Positions 26,700 through 36,651 of a stretch of 59,258 nucleotides of DNA are shown here, piece by piece (positions within the stretch are counted from its first letter, which is position 1; the number at the start of each line of letters is the position of its first letter). The notes beneath the pieces are model-generated. The model was given only the letters and a program-made list of their open reading frames with translations. It was not told the DNA's origin and made no database searches. This DNA comes from an uncultured Collinsella sp. (GTDB lineage Bacteria > Actinomycetota > Coriobacteriia > Coriobacteriales > Coriobacteriaceae). Where the stretch lies: the NCBI GenBank assembly GCA_900556605.1, contig USPC01000003.1, forward strand, positions 1 to 59,258. The letters are read 5' to 3'. The position numbers and the translations under genes were made by a program.

Positions 26700-27221
26700 T
26701 TGGTTATCTTGGGTATCGACCCTGGTTTGGCCCATACGGGCTGGGGGATTATCGAGGAGCGACGTGGCGAGGTTCGCTGCCGTGCCTACGGCTGTATCGA
26801 GACCAGTGCGGGCAGCCCGCTCGCGGTGCGCCTGTCGCATATCGCCCGCGACCTCAAGGGCGTCGTCGAACGCTATCGCCCCGATACCGCGGCTATCGAG
26901 AGCATCTACTTTGGCGCTAACGTTCGTTCGGCTATCCCAACGGCGCATGCCCGCGGTGCTGCGCTCGTGGCGCTTTCGGAGTGCGCGCTCGAGATTGGCG
27001 AATACACGCCCATGCAGATCAAACAGGCCGTGGTGGGCACGGGCGCTGCAGATAAACGGCAGGTTGCCTACATGGTGCGCACGCTCACGCAGCTCGATCA
27101 CGACCCGCATCCCGACCATGCCGCCGATGCTCTGGCCTGCGCCATCTGCCACGTTAACCTCAGCCGCACCCGGGCGCTTACCGGCGGCGAGTTCTATCAA
27201 CAGAGAGGAACCGGATACTGA
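26700..27221 (+). CDS. ruvC: Holliday junction endonuclease RuvC
   Basis: This 173-residue RNase H-fold nuclease cuts Holliday junctions symmetrically. Catalytic residues are Asp7 (GIDPG), Glu67 (AIESIYFG), His140 and Asp143 (PDHAADALA). The start is a TTG at 26700, supported by AGGGGAGG a few bases upstream and by the MVILGIDPG start typical of the family. The TGA stop overlaps the ruvA ATG by one base. Confidence 0.95.
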   Translation: MVILGIDPGLAHTGWGIIEERRGEVRCRAYGCIETSAGSPLAVRLSHIARDLKGVVERYRPDTAAIESIYFGANVRSAIPTAHARGAALVALSECALEIGEYTPMQIKQAVVGTGAADKRQVAYMVRTLTQLDHDPHPDHAADALACAICHVNLSRTRALTGGEFYQQRGTGY

Positions 27222-27841
27222 TGATCTCCCAGCTCCATGGAACGCTTGTCGAGGCCACGATGAGCTCGGCCGTCGTCGATGTATCGGGCGTGGGCTTTGA
27301 GCTCGGTATTTCGGGCAGCACTGCCGCCACGCTGCCTACGCCCGGCGGTGAGGTTCGCCTTTATACCCGTATGCAGGTGCGCGAGGACGCCATGACGCTC
27401 TTTGGCTTTGCCTCCAAGGACGAGCGCACGATGTTCGATCGGCTCGTTTCTGTCTCGGGCGTCGGTCCGCGCCTGGCGCTTGCCGTGCTTTCCACCTATA
27501 CCGTGGGACAGCTGTATTCCCTGGTAATGGCCGAGGATGACAAGGGCATGGCCAAGGTGCCCGGTGTGGGTAAAAAGACTGCGCAGCGTCTGATCCTGGA
27601 GCTTAAGAGTACCTTTGCCAAGGACAAGGGCTTTGTTCCGGTCGACGTAATTCCCGGTCAGGTTGCGATGCCGGTTCCCGCTGCAGCTCCCTCGGCGATC
27701 GATGACGCCCGTGCGGCGCTCCTCTCCATGGGCTTTAGCCCGCAGGAGACCGAGGTTGCCCTGAGCGGGTATGATGGGCAGGATATGCGTGTCGAGGATT
27801 TGCTCGGCGCGGCGCTTAAGCGACTCGGAATGGATGCGTGA
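27221..27841 (+). CDS. ruvA: Holliday junction DNA-binding subunit RuvA
   Basis: The 206-residue RuvA tetramer holds the Holliday junction for RuvB-driven branch migration. It has an N-terminal OB fold ([11 protein letters not shown]), two helix-hairpin-helix motifs ([16 protein letters not shown] and [20 protein letters not shown] segment near residues 70-125), and a C-terminal UBA-like domain that contacts RuvB. It is translationally coupled to ruvC and ruvB by one-base stop/start overlaps. Confidence 0.96.
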   Translation: MISQLHGTLVEATMSSAVVDVSGVGFELGISGSTAATLPTPGGEVRLYTRMQVREDAMTLFGFASKDERTMFDRLVSVSGVGPRLALAVLSTYTVGQLYSLVMAEDDKGMAKVPGVGKKTAQRLILELKSTFAKDKGFVPVDVIPGQVAMPVPAAAPSAIDDARAALLSMGFSPQETEVALSGYDGQDMRVEDLLGAALKRLGMDA

Positions 27842-28908
27842 TGTGGGAAGCCGATGACTCTCAGGACCTGTGGGCGACGCCCGGCAACTCGCCGGCGGCA
27901 TCCATGGCGCACGGTGAGCGCATGGTGGGCTCGGAGCTGACGCCCGAAGACCTCGATGTCGACCGTACCCTGCGTCCCCAGCGCCTGGACGACTACTGCG
28001 GTCAGGAGCATATCAAGCAGAGCCTTCGCGTGCTGATCGAGGCGGCGCAGAGCCGTGGCGAGACGCTCGATCACGTGATCTTCTCGGGCCCTCCGGGTCT
28101 GGGCAAGACCACGCTGGCTACCGTTATCGCCAACGAGCTGGGCGCTCAGATCAAGACGACGAGCGGCCCGGCCATCGCGCGCACCGGCGACCTGGCGGCT
28201 ATCCTTACCAACTTGCAGCCGGGTGATGTGCTGTTTATCGACGAGATTCACCGCCTTAATCGCTCGGTCGAGGAAGTCCTGTATCCCGCTATGGAGGACT
28301 TTGCGCTCGATATCGTGATCGGCAAAGGCCCCGCCGCTCGCTCGATTCGCCTGGATATCCCCAAGTTTACGCTGGTGGCGGCAACGACCCGCTCGGGTAT
28401 GCTGACCGGCCCGCTACGCGACCGCTTTGGCATTTCGTATCGCCTGGACTACTACACGGTCGAGGAGCTTGCCCAGATCGTGACGCGCTCGGCAACCATC
28501 CTGGGCGTGACGATCGACCATCCGAGCGCGCTCGAGATCGGCTCGCGCTCGCGCGGCACGCCGCGCTTGGCCAACCGTCTGCTCAAGCGCGTGCGCGACT
28601 ACGCGCAGGTGCGCGGCAACGGTCCTATTGAGCTTGATATTTGCCGTCAGGCACTCGAGTTCTTCGAGATTGATGAGCTTGGTCTGGACTGGATGGACAT
28701 TCGTATCTTGGAGACGCTTGCCAAGACGTTCTCCGGCCGTGCCGTGGGCCTGACGACCCTTGCCAGCGCGGTGGGCGAGGACCCGGGTACGCTCGAGGAT
28801 GTCTATGAGCCCTACCTGCTGCAGTGCGGCTTGATGATTCGCACGCCCCAGGGCCGTCAGGCAACCTTGCGCACCTTTGAGCACTTGGGCATCGAGCCAG
28901 CCGTTTAG
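27841..28908 (+). CDS. ruvB: Holliday junction branch-migration ATPase RuvB
   Basis: The 355-residue AAA+ motor pulls DNA through the RuvA-junction complex. It shows Walker [12 protein letters not shown] (about 82-92), Walker B FIDEIHRL, sensor 1 TRSGML and the C-terminal winged helix with [19 protein letters not shown] use the ATG at 27841, which overlaps the ruvA stop; a GTG directly before it at 27838 is possible. It ends the ruvCAB operon. Confidence 0.96.
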   Translation: MWEADDSQDLWATPGNSPAASMAHGERMVGSELTPEDLDVDRTLRPQRLDDYCGQEHIKQSLRVLIEAAQSRGETLDHVIFSGPPGLGKTTLATVIANELGAQIKTTSGPAIARTGDLAAILTNLQPGDVLFIDEIHRLNRSVEEVLYPAMEDFALDIVIGKGPAARSIRLDIPKFTLVAATTRSGMLTGPLRDRFGISYRLDYYTVEELAQIVTRSATILGVTIDHPSALEIGSRSRGTPRLANRLLKRVRDYAQVRGNGPIELDICRQALEFFEIDELGLDWMDIRILETLAKTFSGRAVGLTTLASAVGEDPGTLEDVYEPYLLQCGLMIRTPQGRQATLRTFEHLGIEPAV

Positions 28909-28987
28909 AGGCGGGTTTGTTTTGGCTGGTCTGTAAGCTATCGCTGAGCATTGGATAAACATATCGCCATTCATCGGTTACGGGTGT

Positions 28988-29014
28988 TTTACTATTGCGC
29001 GCCCGTGCTATGCT
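28988..29014 (+). promoter_or_regulatory. fhs promoter
   Basis: An extended -10 (TGC followed by TATGCT at 29009-29014) with TTTACT at 28988-28993 lies about 40 bp before the fhs ATG. Spacing of 15 bp is short, but the TGCTA-type extended -10 recurs in this window. Confidence 0.45.
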
Positions 29015-29054
29015 GAAATTGTCTTTTTCTCATTCGGTAACGAAAGGACCGCCC

Positions 29055-30722
29055 ATGCCTACTGACATCGAAATCGCACGTTCCGTCACGCCGCTGCCCA
29101 TTACCGAGGTGGCTAAGAACGCCGGCGTCGACGTAAAGCACCTGATTCCGTATGGCTTCGACAAGGCTAAGGTTGACTATTCACTGCTCAACGAGCCGAC
29201 CGATCACCAGGCCAAGCTCGTCCTCGTGACCGCTATCAATCCCACGCCCGCCGGCGAGGGCAAGACCACCACGACTATCGGTCTGGCCGATGGTTTGCGC
29301 CGTCGCGGCGTCAAGAGCGCTGTGGCCCTGCGTGAGCCTTCGCTCGGTCCCGTCTTTGGCGTAAAGGGCGGCGCCGCCGGCGGCGGTTGGGCCCAGGTCA
29401 TCCCCATGGAGGATATCAACCTGCACTTTACCGGCGACTTCCATGCTATTGGCGCCGCCAATAACCTGCTGGCCGCCATGCTCGACAACCATATTCAGCA
29501 AGGCAACCAGCTCGGTATCGATGTTAAGCGCATCACCTGGAAGCGCGTCGTCGACATGAACGACCGCCAGCTGCGCCACGTTATCGACGGCATTGGCGGC
29601 AAGGCCCAGGGCGTGCCGCGCGAGGACGGCTTCGATATCACCGTTGCCTCCGAGGTCATGGCAATCCTGTGCCTGTCCACGAGCATCAACGATCTCAAGG
29701 AGCGCCTGGGCGAGATCGTCGTCGGCTACAGCTTTGCCGGCGAGCCCGTCCGCGCCCGCGACCTCAAGGCTCAGGGCGCCATGGCTGCGCTGCTTAAGGA
29801 TGCGCTCAAGCCCAACCTGGTGCAGACGCTTGAGGGTACGCCCGCGTTTGTCCACGGCGGCCCCTTCGCCAACATCGCCCACGGCTGCAACTCCATCATG
29901 GCTACGCGCATGGCTATGCGCTTTGGCGATGTCGCCATTACTGAGGCCGGTTTCGGCGCCGATTTGGGTGCCGAGAAGTTCCTCGACATCAAGTGCCGCA
30001 TGACGGGCGTCCGCCCCAGCGCCGTCGTGATTGTCGCCACCGCCCGCGCGCTTAAGTACAACGGCGGCGTTGCCAAGGCCAACCTTAACGACGAGAACCT
30101 CGAGGCCCTCAAGGCCGGCATGCCCAACCTGCTGCGTCACGTTGACAATATCCAGAACGTCTATGGTCTTCCCTGTGTGGTCGCCATCAACCGCTTCCCG
30201 ACGGACACTGAGGCCGAACTCGAGCTCATCGAGTCCGAGTGCCAGAAGCTCGGCGTTAACGTTAAGCTTTCCGAGGTCTGGGCCAAGGGCGGCGAGGGCG
30301 CGCTCGACCTGGCTGATGAGGTCATGCGCCTGATTGAGCAGCCGAGCGAGCTCAAGTTTGCCTACGAGGACGGCGCCGATGTTGCCGATGCCCTCGAGGC
30401 CGTCGCCACCAAGGTCTACCGCGCCGACGGCGTTGACTTTACGCCGGCTGCCAAGCGTCAGCTCGCCGAGCTGCGCGAGAACGGCTTTGGCAACCTGCCG
30501 GTGTGCGTCGCCAAGACCCAGTACAGCTTTAGCGACAACGCCAAGGCGCTGGGCGCCCCCGAGGGCTTCCGCATCACCGTGCGCGAGCTCAAGGTTTCCG
30601 CCGGTGCCCACTTTGTGGTCGCGCTGACTGGCAGCGTCCTGACCATGCCGGGCCTGCCCAAGGTTCCCGCGGCCGAGAACATCGACGTCGACAACGACGG
30701 CAAGATCACCGGCCTGTTCTAA
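29055..30722 (+). CDS. fhs: Formate-tetrahydrofolate ligase
   Basis: This 555-residue enzyme makes 10-formyl-THF from formate, ATP and THF, the entry to the folate one-carbon pathway. It shows the ATP site [13 protein letters not shown] (64-76) and the strongly conserved [29 protein letters not shown] block around residues 105-125. The start at 29055 follows GAAAGGA; the frame from 28995 would begin inside the promoter. Codon use is strongly biased, suggesting abundant protein. fchA and folD, which carry the product on to methylene-THF, are 11 kb away. Confidence 0.96.
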   Translation: MPTDIEIARSVTPLPITEVAKNAGVDVKHLIPYGFDKAKVDYSLLNEPTDHQAKLVLVTAINPTPAGEGKTTTTIGLADGLRRRGVKSAVALREPSLGPVFGVKGGAAGGGWAQVIPMEDINLHFTGDFHAIGAANNLLAAMLDNHIQQGNQLGIDVKRITWKRVVDMNDRQLRHVIDGIGGKAQGVPREDGFDITVASEVMAILCLSTSINDLKERLGEIVVGYSFAGEPVRARDLKAQGAMAALLKDALKPNLVQTLEGTPAFVHGGPFANIAHGCNSIMATRMAMRFGDVAITEAGFGADLGAEKFLDIKCRMTGVRPSAVVIVATARALKYNGGVAKANLNDENLEALKAGMPNLLRHVDNIQNVYGLPCVVAINRFPTDTEAELELIESECQKLGVNVKLSEVWAKGGEGALDLADEVMRLIEQPSELKFAYEDGADVADALEAVATKVYRADGVDFTPAAKRQLAELRENGFGNLPVCVAKTQYSFSDNAKALGAPEGFRITVRELKVSAGAHFVVALTGSVLTMPGLPKVPAAENIDVDNDGKITGLF

Positions 30723-30747
30723 GCCTGCTGCTTATAGCCGCTTGCCC

Positions 30748-30785
30748 GCCCCGCCGCGCCCACCAAGGCCCGGCGGGGCTTTTTG
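30748..30785 (+). terminator. Terminator after fhs
   Basis: GCCCCGCCG pairs with CGGCGGGGC and is followed by TTTTTG. Confidence 0.88.
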
Positions 30786-30902
30786 ATCCTTAGGCACGCG
30801 CATGTCTTGTAGATACCGACGGCCTTTGCCCATCATAGGCTTTTGCGCGGGTAGAATGCATGGATAACTTGATGCTTACAGGCGACGGAAAGGAAACGTT
30901 GC

Positions 30903-31889
30903 ATGGACCAGGACAAGACGACCGTGATGGGCGGATATGGTTCCGCGCAGGCTGACGATAGCGCCGATGCGACCCGCGTTGTTCCCAACCCCGGTTATAC
31001 CGACCCCGCCGCGAAGCAGCCTTCTGCCGAACCCACACGTGTTATGGGCTATGGCGATACACCGCGGGATCCGTTTGATTATGCGCCGCAGGACCCGTAT
31101 GGCAATGCACCGCAGGACCCGTATGGCAGCGCGTCGGCAGGCGCTTATAACAACCTGCCGCAAAATCCCATTCCGCAGCCTCAGCAGACGACGTATATGC
31201 CGCGCACGGCGCAGTCCCAGCCACGTTATGAGTCGCGCGATCCGTATGCACGCCAGCCCTATCGCGAGTACCCCAAGTCGATTCCGCAGTATGGTGAGGA
31301 CGAGGAAGAGGCGCCGTCGCGTTCGTCGAGTGTGATCAAGAAGATCCTCATTGTGCTGGCGATCTTCTTTGCCCTCTCGATTGTGTTTGCCATCGTGTCG
31401 GGCATGCTCAACAGGCGAGGGAGTTCAACGGCCGATACCACTGCCGAGCAAACCGAGTCCGCCTCGTCTAGCACCGTCGATCTGAGCGATATCCCGGGGC
31501 AGTACTGGTCCAACGCCAAGAAGCTCCTCAAGTCGCGCGGGGCCGGTCTTTCGAATGCTGTGATTCTGACTGACGACGGCTCGACGCCTGTTGTCGATGC
31601 CAACTGGGTTGTTACTTCTGCCTACTATAACGACAACGGTAACCTCGAAATTCAACTCACGCACAAGAACAGCTCGGGCAACTCGTCTGACGGCCAAAGC
31701 GGCACCGACAATTCGAGCTTCAACACGCTGGAGGACCTGAGCAACAAGGCCCAGGAGCTTGGAGATAAGGCTCAAGAGCTGGGCGACACGGCTCAGAACC
31801 TCGGCGATACCGCACAGAACCTGGGCGATATGGCAACGAACGCCTGGGACGCGCTGCAAAACGGCATTTCGGGCGCACAGGGAAACTAG
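30903..31889 (+). CDS. Membrane-anchored protein with Thr-x-Val repeats and heptad tail
   Basis: The family is not recognised. The 328 residues comprise a proline/glutamine/tyrosine-rich cytoplasmic N-terminus (1-140), one transmembrane helix (about 147-170: ILIVLAIFFALSIVFAIV) and an outer part. The N-terminus carries three related motifs, TTVMGGYG, ATRVVPNPGY and PTRVMGYG, resembling phospho-threonine sites bound by FHA domains. The last 45 residues repeat KAQELGD/TAQNLGD five times with seven-residue spacing, suggesting a coiled coil. A GGAAAGGA ribosome site precedes the ATG. It may be a target of a Ser/Thr kinase in envelope growth, but no kinase gene adjoins. Confidence 0.7.
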   Translation: MDQDKTTVMGGYGSAQADDSADATRVVPNPGYTDPAAKQPSAEPTRVMGYGDTPRDPFDYAPQDPYGNAPQDPYGSASAGAYNNLPQNPIPQPQQTTYMPRTAQSQPRYESRDPYARQPYREYPKSIPQYGEDEEEAPSRSSSVIKKILIVLAIFFALSIVFAIVSGMLNRRGSSTADTTAEQTESASSSTVDLSDIPGQYWSNAKKLLKSRGAGLSNAVILTDDGSTPVVDANWVVTSAYYNDNGNLEIQLTHKNSSGNSSDGQSGTDNSSFNTLEDLSNKAQELGDKAQELGDTAQNLGDTAQNLGDMATNAWDALQNGISGAQGN

Positions 31890-31907
31890 CGGCTGAGCGA
31901 AGCGGGG

Positions 31908-33089
31908 CTACAACTGCTCTGCCGGACGCTCGGGCGAGCTAAAGCCGGAGTCAAACGTGACGACGCATGATGCATCGGGTCTGCGCTCGTGCACGATGCG
32001 CGTGACGAGCTCCAGCAGCTCCTCGTCGGATATGTCAAAGCCGTCGGGACGCACCAGGTCAAACGAAACAAAGCCGTCGTGCTCGTGCAAGTCGTGGATG
32101 GAAAGCGCGGGGTCGATCTGCGCTACGCCGCGCTTGACCCAGCCGCGCAAGTCATCGCCGGTTGTTGCAATGGGGTCGCAGTGCAACGTGATGGCGATGC
32201 CCATCTGGCGTTTGATATCGTGTTCGATGGTGTCCAGGATCTCGTGGTGCTCAAAGGCATCGCCCTCGCCGGGCATTTCCACGTGTGCGCTGGCAAACTG
32301 GCGGCCGGGGCCGTAGTCGTGCACCATGAGGTCATGAGTGCCCAGGACCTGGGGGTACGACATGATCCTGTCGCGGATTTCCTGGACGAGCTTGGGGTCG
32401 GGCGCTTGTCCCAGCAGCGGGCTGATGGCGTCGCGCACCAGGCCCAGGCCGCTGATGCAGATGAAGATGCCCACGCCCAGGCCCGCCCAGCCATCGAGGT
32501 CAAAGCCGGTCGTCTGCGAAATAAGCGCCGCCACCAAGACCGAGCCTGAGGTGATGACGTCGTTTTTGGAGTCCTGCGCCGTGGCGATGAGCGTCTCCGA
32601 GTCGATGCGATCGCCCAGCGTGCGGTTGAACGCGGCCATCCAGAGCTTAACGAGCATGGACGTAGCCAGTGCCGCAAGGGAAACGAGCGTGTAGGCGGTG
32701 GGGGAGGGCTTGATGATCTTGGTAACGGACTCGAGCACCAGGTTGATGCCGACGGCACAAACGAGGACGGCGACAAACAGGCCGGCGAGGTATTCGTAGC
32801 GGCCGTGGCCATAGGGGTGACCTTCGTCAGCCGGGCGACTGGCAAGGCGGAATCCGAGCAGGCTCACAATGTTGCTCGACGCATCGGAGAGGTTGTTGAA
32901 GGCATCGGCGATAAGCGAGACGGAGCCGGCGAGCAGGCCCGCGATGCCCTTGGCTAGGCACAGGGTAATGTTGAGGCCAATGCAGATGAGACTTGCGGCA
33001 AAGCCTGCGTTGGTGCGGCAAATCGTATCGACCGGCTCGTCCACACTGCTGGGAACAAGCGTATGTACCAGCCGATTTACAAATAGCAT
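31908..33089 (-). CDS. Cation diffusion facilitator family metal transporter
   Basis: This 393-residue protein has six membrane helices and a cytoplasmic C-terminal domain, as in CDF exporters of Zn, Mn, Fe or Co. The metal-site pattern is seen in SLIADAFNNLSDASSN and, two helices later, in the DSKND motif of TAQDSKNDVITSG; HPYGHGRYEYLAG follows the second helix. The C-terminus is longer than usual, with extra His/Asp-rich stretches (HDLHEHDG). The start at 33089 follows AGGAG; the frame to 33248 adds unlikely residues. Metal specificity cannot be predicted. Confidence 0.88.
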   Translation of the reverse strand: MLFVNRLVHTLVPSSVDEPVDTICRTNAGFAASLICIGLNITLCLAKGIAGLLAGSVSLIADAFNNLSDASSNIVSLLGFRLASRPADEGHPYGHGRYEYLAGLFVAVLVCAVGINLVLESVTKIIKPSPTAYTLVSLAALATSMLVKLWMAAFNRTLGDRIDSETLIATAQDSKNDVITSGSVLVAALISQTTGFDLDGWAGLGVGIFICISGLGLVRDAISPLLGQAPDPKLVQEIRDRIMSYPQVLGTHDLMVHDYGPGRQFASAHVEMPGEGDAFEHHEILDTIEHDIKRQMGIAITLHCDPIATTGDDLRGWVKRGVAQIDPALSIHDLHEHDGFVSFDLVRPDGFDISDEELLELVTRIVHERRPDASCVVTFDSGFSSPERPAEQL

Positions 33090-33307
33090 GGCGTATCTCC
33101 TCGCATCCTCGTTTAAGGGGATAGTGTAGCTCGCATGAGCGCACCGTGCGCCGATGCTCAGAAAATGCAGCAATAGTCTGCCGGTGCTAACGAGCGAGCC
33201 TTCTCGTCTGCCCGGGCGGTCCATTTTGGGCCACATGGGTATGGGCATGTGCCTGCCTACCCGACATACTTAATGTCGACAGCCCCTGTGCAAAGGAGGA
33301 CGTATCC

Positions 33308-34645
33308 ATGGACGAGATGTTTGCCATTAAATGCCAAAACTGCGGCGGCCCTATGTACTCACACCAGGCTAAACGCAGCTTTGAGTGCGCCTATTGCGGC
33401 ACGGTCGTTCCGTGGCAGGCCGATGCGGGGGAGCCCAAGAGCGCCCTGGGCATTCGCCATACGCCGCTGACGGTTGTCGATGGGCTACTTAAGCTCACCC
33501 ATGTGTCGCAACTCGAGCGCCCGGAGGACCCGGACTGGTATTTCTTTAATTCACACTGGCGCAATCAGTCGGTTCTGGAGCATCTGCTGTGGGAGGACCG
33601 CGGCACGGCGCAGGAGTTCCAAGAAGCCACGCACGTGAGCATTCCCTGCCCCTTCTGCGGCGCGTCCTTTGAGGGGTCATCGACCCAGCGCGTGTTTGAG
33701 TGCCCGTCCTGCGGTAATAAGATCGGCGTTGCCGACCTACTCAAGCCCGGTACCTTTAGCAAGCGTCTGACCATGGGCGTTGGTGCCGAGTACGTGCCTG
33801 AGCAGGGTATTCCTTGCGAGATAACGCCGCAGCAGGCACGTGCCAACGCGCTGCAGCTGGTGCGCCAGTATCCCGATGCCTTTGCCGGGCACGACGTGGA
33901 AGACGCGATTCAAAATGACATGATGCTCTTCTACTTCCCCATGGCGCTCGCGGATTTGCGCATGATGGCGTCCTTCCCGGGCAAGGGGCTAAGCAAGGAG
34001 ACCCTGGTGTACTACGAGGTGCTCGACTGGGCGTATCCGCGGGCAAACTACCTGGACGTTTGCCTTATGGGCATTTTGGAGCCGTGGGACTTTGCCAAGG
34101 TTGGGCCGTTTGACTCGGCCATGCAGGAAGGCGACTTCCGCGTTGTCTCCGTCGATGCGTCTACCAAGGACCAGGTGGTCATTGATAAGCTGGCGCTCGA
34201 CATTGCCGGCAACGATGCCGAGGCGGTGCTGGGGCTCAATAAAAAGAGCATCCGCACCTGGGCGCGCAAGGCTCGCAAGCATAAAGACGGCCTGGTGATG
34301 GTACCGGTCTACTTTGTCGATCGCCCAGTGACGGACAGCCGCGATGGCGAGCAGGCGCGCATTGCCGTAAACGGCCAGACGGGTCGTGCGGCTGCGGTAG
34401 TGTTTAGCGACAAGCGTGAGACGCATGTGGTGGCGCCGCTCAACCCGAGCCTGCATCTATCGAACGAAAGCACCGTGCACGCCACGCCCGTCGAGGTCAA
34501 ATACGTTAAATCGCCGTTCCTATACCAGATCGTACGCCGTGGAGGCGGCGAGCAGCCGCGACAGGTGGCGGCCGCAGCCGAGGGTTCCTACCGAGAGGAG
34601 AAGCCCAAACGCCGCGGTCTGCTGGGTGCGCTATTTGGGAAGTAG
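33308..34645 (+). CDS. Double zinc-ribbon protein of unknown function
   Basis: This 445-residue protein contains two TFIIB/rubredoxin-like zinc ribbons: CQNCG...CAYCG at residues 9-32 and CPFCG...CPSCG at about 114-137. The remainder is a long soluble domain with no motif I recognise, ending in a basic tail (KPKRRGLLGALFGK) that could touch membrane or nucleic acid. AAAGGAGG precedes the ATG. It is divergent from the CDF transporter, so a metal-related role is conceivable but unproven. No membrane segment is visible. Confidence 0.65.
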   Translation: MDEMFAIKCQNCGGPMYSHQAKRSFECAYCGTVVPWQADAGEPKSALGIRHTPLTVVDGLLKLTHVSQLERPEDPDWYFFNSHWRNQSVLEHLLWEDRGTAQEFQEATHVSIPCPFCGASFEGSSTQRVFECPSCGNKIGVADLLKPGTFSKRLTMGVGAEYVPEQGIPCEITPQQARANALQLVRQYPDAFAGHDVEDAIQNDMMLFYFPMALADLRMMASFPGKGLSKETLVYYEVLDWAYPRANYLDVCLMGILEPWDFAKVGPFDSAMQEGDFRVVSVDASTKDQVVIDKLALDIAGNDAEAVLGLNKKSIRTWARKARKHKDGLVMVPVYFVDRPVTDSRDGEQARIAVNGQTGRAAAVVFSDKRETHVVAPLNPSLHLSNESTVHATPVEVKYVKSPFLYQIVRRGGGEQPRQVAAAAEGSYREEKPKRRGLLGALFGK

Positions 34646-35072
34646 GGGGGAGTAGCACCGGTTGTTGCCGTAAGGTGATGGCCGGGGGTGCGGGGCAGCT
34701 CTCAGGAGTGCGGGCTGCCGTCTGATTGTTTGAGGGTGCCAGATGTAAATAAACAGTGGAGCGGCTGCAAAAGAGCCGCCCCACCGGGTAAAATCAGGTT
34801 GTGCCGCGGAACCCGCTCCTCAGCTAGTCACACTTCGGAAGCGCGGGCAACGCAGGTATTATCGTCTAAAGGGCCGGCTGCAACCGGCCCTTTTCTGTGG
34901 CAGCCAATGGACCCACATCAGACGAAGGCCGCGTCTTTGCCTGTCAGGTCACGCTCGCCAGCCACGGCTAGAATGTCGTTGCCGGCTTCCATGACCGGTA
35001 TTGTTTCGTAGCGTGCGTCGCAACCGCGAGTGCGCCTGCGACGGCTGCGGTGGTTTCGGTCGCAATGTGCTG
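34646..35072. other. Gene-poor 427-bp stretch
   Basis: It holds a small hairpin (GCGGCT/AGCCGC near 34760-34778), a clear terminator at 34871-34895 and, on the minus strand at 34918-34992, a 24-codon frame with protein-like residues (MEAGNDILAVAGERDLTGK) that stays open upstream into the DUF1016 gene in another frame. The hairpin-rich part 34680-34895 ending in a terminator could be a small RNA, but I do not recognise a family. Confidence 0.4.
34871..34895 (+). terminator. Intrinsic terminator of an unassigned transcript
   Basis: GGGCCGG pairs with CCGGCCC and is followed by TTTTCT. It lies 226 bp after the zinc-ribbon gene stop, so it ends either a long 3' UTR or an unannotated RNA. Confidence 0.75.
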
Positions 35073-36122
35073 CTACCCTTGCGTTTCGCCATTAGTCGCT
35101 TCGTTGATGGCGCGGTACTCGGCACTCAGCTCGCGCGCCAGCTCTTCCTTGCTTGGAAGATACGGCAGGTATTTGGCGGCAAACACTTGGTCGTTGTCTT
35201 CGGGCAGCGTGTACTCGACGATCGAATCGCTTTTGTCCGCGCAGAGCACGATGCCTATGGGCGGATTGTCGCCTTCGTTCATGAGCTCGCGCGTGTAGTA
35301 GTTCACATACATTTGCATCTGGCCCAGGTCCTGGTGCGTAAGATCGTCCGTCTTAAGGTCGATGAGCACGAAGCAGCGCATCAGATAGTTGTAAAACACA
35401 AGGTCAATATAGAAATGGCGCCCATCAAAGGTGATGCGCCTTTGGCGCGCCTCGAAAGCGAAACCACGGCCAAGCTCCAGCAGGAACTTCTGAAGATGCG
35501 TGATGAGCGCCTGCTCTAGATCGCTCTCGCGAAACGCAGTATCGTCCGAGAAACCTAAAAACTCCAGTACATATGGGTCGCGGATGATATCCTCGGGGCG
35601 ACGAGCCGGGGCGCTCTTTTGGATTTCCTGGGTGACGGCCTCCTTGTCCTTGCTGGCAAGCAGGCGCTCGCGGAACATGGTGTTGATCTGGCGCTCGAGC
35701 TGACGCGTGCTCCAGCGAGAATCGGCACATTCGTTCATGTACCATGTTCGAGCATCAGGGTCGGTTATACGCGATAACCTGCGGTAATGTGTCCAATTCA
35801 ATTCGGAACGCAGCGCGTTCCGAATTGGGAACGCAAGATAAAACTGACGCATGTATCTTAAGCTTCTGGCGTTGAAGCCTCTGCCAAAATCCTTAGTCAA
35901 TCTAACGGCAAGTTCGTCGATCAGTGCATCGCCATACTTGGCGCGCTCCTCTCCGCCCTGTTCATCAACAATACTCTTGCCGATCTCCCAATATGCCTCA
36001 ACCATCGCAAAGTTAACGGCGGTATAGGCCTTGTCGCGAGCGGCGTTGAGAATCGAGGAAACCTGCTTGTAAAAAACTTCTGGCACGATTGCCGATTCCC
36101 CGCGGTTTGCCAGTTCACTCAT
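35073..36122 (-). CDS. YhcG/DUF1016 family PD-(D/E)XK nuclease
   Basis: This roughly 349-residue protein has the DUF1016 N-terminal helical domain (AYWEIGKSIVDEQ, then LTKDFGRGFNARSLRYMRQFYLAFP) and the C-terminal nuclease fold. The nuclease residues are visible as FYIDLVFYN and FVLIDLKTDDLTH (D...xDLK). The family is often found next to restriction-modification genes or toxin-antitoxin loci and on mobile islands; here it stands alone. The start is uncertain: ATGs at 36122, 36155 and further upstream lack good ribosome sites; 36122 fits the family N-terminus best. Confidence 0.82.
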   Translation of the reverse strand: MSELANRGESAIVPEVFYKQVSSILNAARDKAYTAVNFAMVEAYWEIGKSIVDEQGGEERAKYGDALIDELAVRLTKDFGRGFNARSLRYMRQFYLAFPIRNALRSELNWTHYRRLSRITDPDARTWYMNECADSRWSTRQLERQINTMFRERLLASKDKEAVTQEIQKSAPARRPEDIIRDPYVLEFLGFSDDTAFRESDLEQALITHLQKFLLELGRGFAFEARQRRITFDGRHFYIDLVFYNYLMRCFVLIDLKTDDLTHQDLGQMQMYVNYYTRELMNEGDNPPIGIVLCADKSDSIVEYTLPEDNDQVFAAKYLPYLPSKEELARELSAEYRAINEATNGETQG

Positions 36123-36289
36123 CAATATCGCCCGACTTTCCTCTTGAGGACGCATCTTTATTGCATTTAGTTTAAAGACTCGTACGGACACGAATCGCTG
36201 CGCTGTCTGGCAACTTCGCATGGAGGCCTTGCGGTGACTAAAATTTGGCAATAGAGACAGTTTTCACGAACCCCATGGGAGTGACATGC

Positions 36290-36559
36290 ATGGACAACAA
36301 CACCTTGCTGTTTCAGGACAAGGGCTCGGGTAGGTTTAAAGACGTCAAGATCTACCCCAACCGTATCGAGGTGCTCAGGAAGGGCACTTTCGGCGGCAAG
36401 CACACCGAGATTGTCTATCTTAAGGACATCACGGGCGTCAATAGAATCAAAGGCCGTGATGTTTTTCTGCGTAACAGGCTGTTGACCGCTTGCGTCTTTA
36501 GCCTGAGTAGCCGTGCGAAGGCCCAGGAATTTGTGAACGCGCTGAACATGGTGATGTAG
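36290..36559 (+). CDS. Small PH-domain-like protein
   Basis: This 89-residue protein has the alternating beta pattern and final helix (RAKAQEFVNALNMV) of short bacterial PH-like domains. Function is unknown. The start at 36290 follows GGGAGTGA closely; a longer frame from 36245 is less likely. It is divergent from the DUF1016 gene, with about 165 bp of AT-richer sequence between them. Confidence 0.6.
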   Translation: MDNNTLLFQDKGSGRFKDVKIYPNRIEVLRKGTFGGKHTEIVYLKDITGVNRIKGRDVFLRNRLLTACVFSLSSRAKAQEFVNALNMVM

Positions 36560-36584
36560 CCGATAACGGCGTTCGGTCCAAGGT

Positions 36585-36622
36585 AAAAATCGGGGCGCAG
36601 AACGGTATTCTGCGCCCCGATT
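36585..36622 (-). terminator. Terminator of the phospholipase C-like gene
   Basis: A perfect 15-bp stem (36589-36603 with 36608-36622) is followed on the minus strand by TTTTT. It ends the minus-strand surface gene and may also stop the PH-like gene from the other side. Confidence 0.88.
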
Positions 36623-36651
36623 GAGTTGATGCGCCCAAAAAACTGGCTTGC

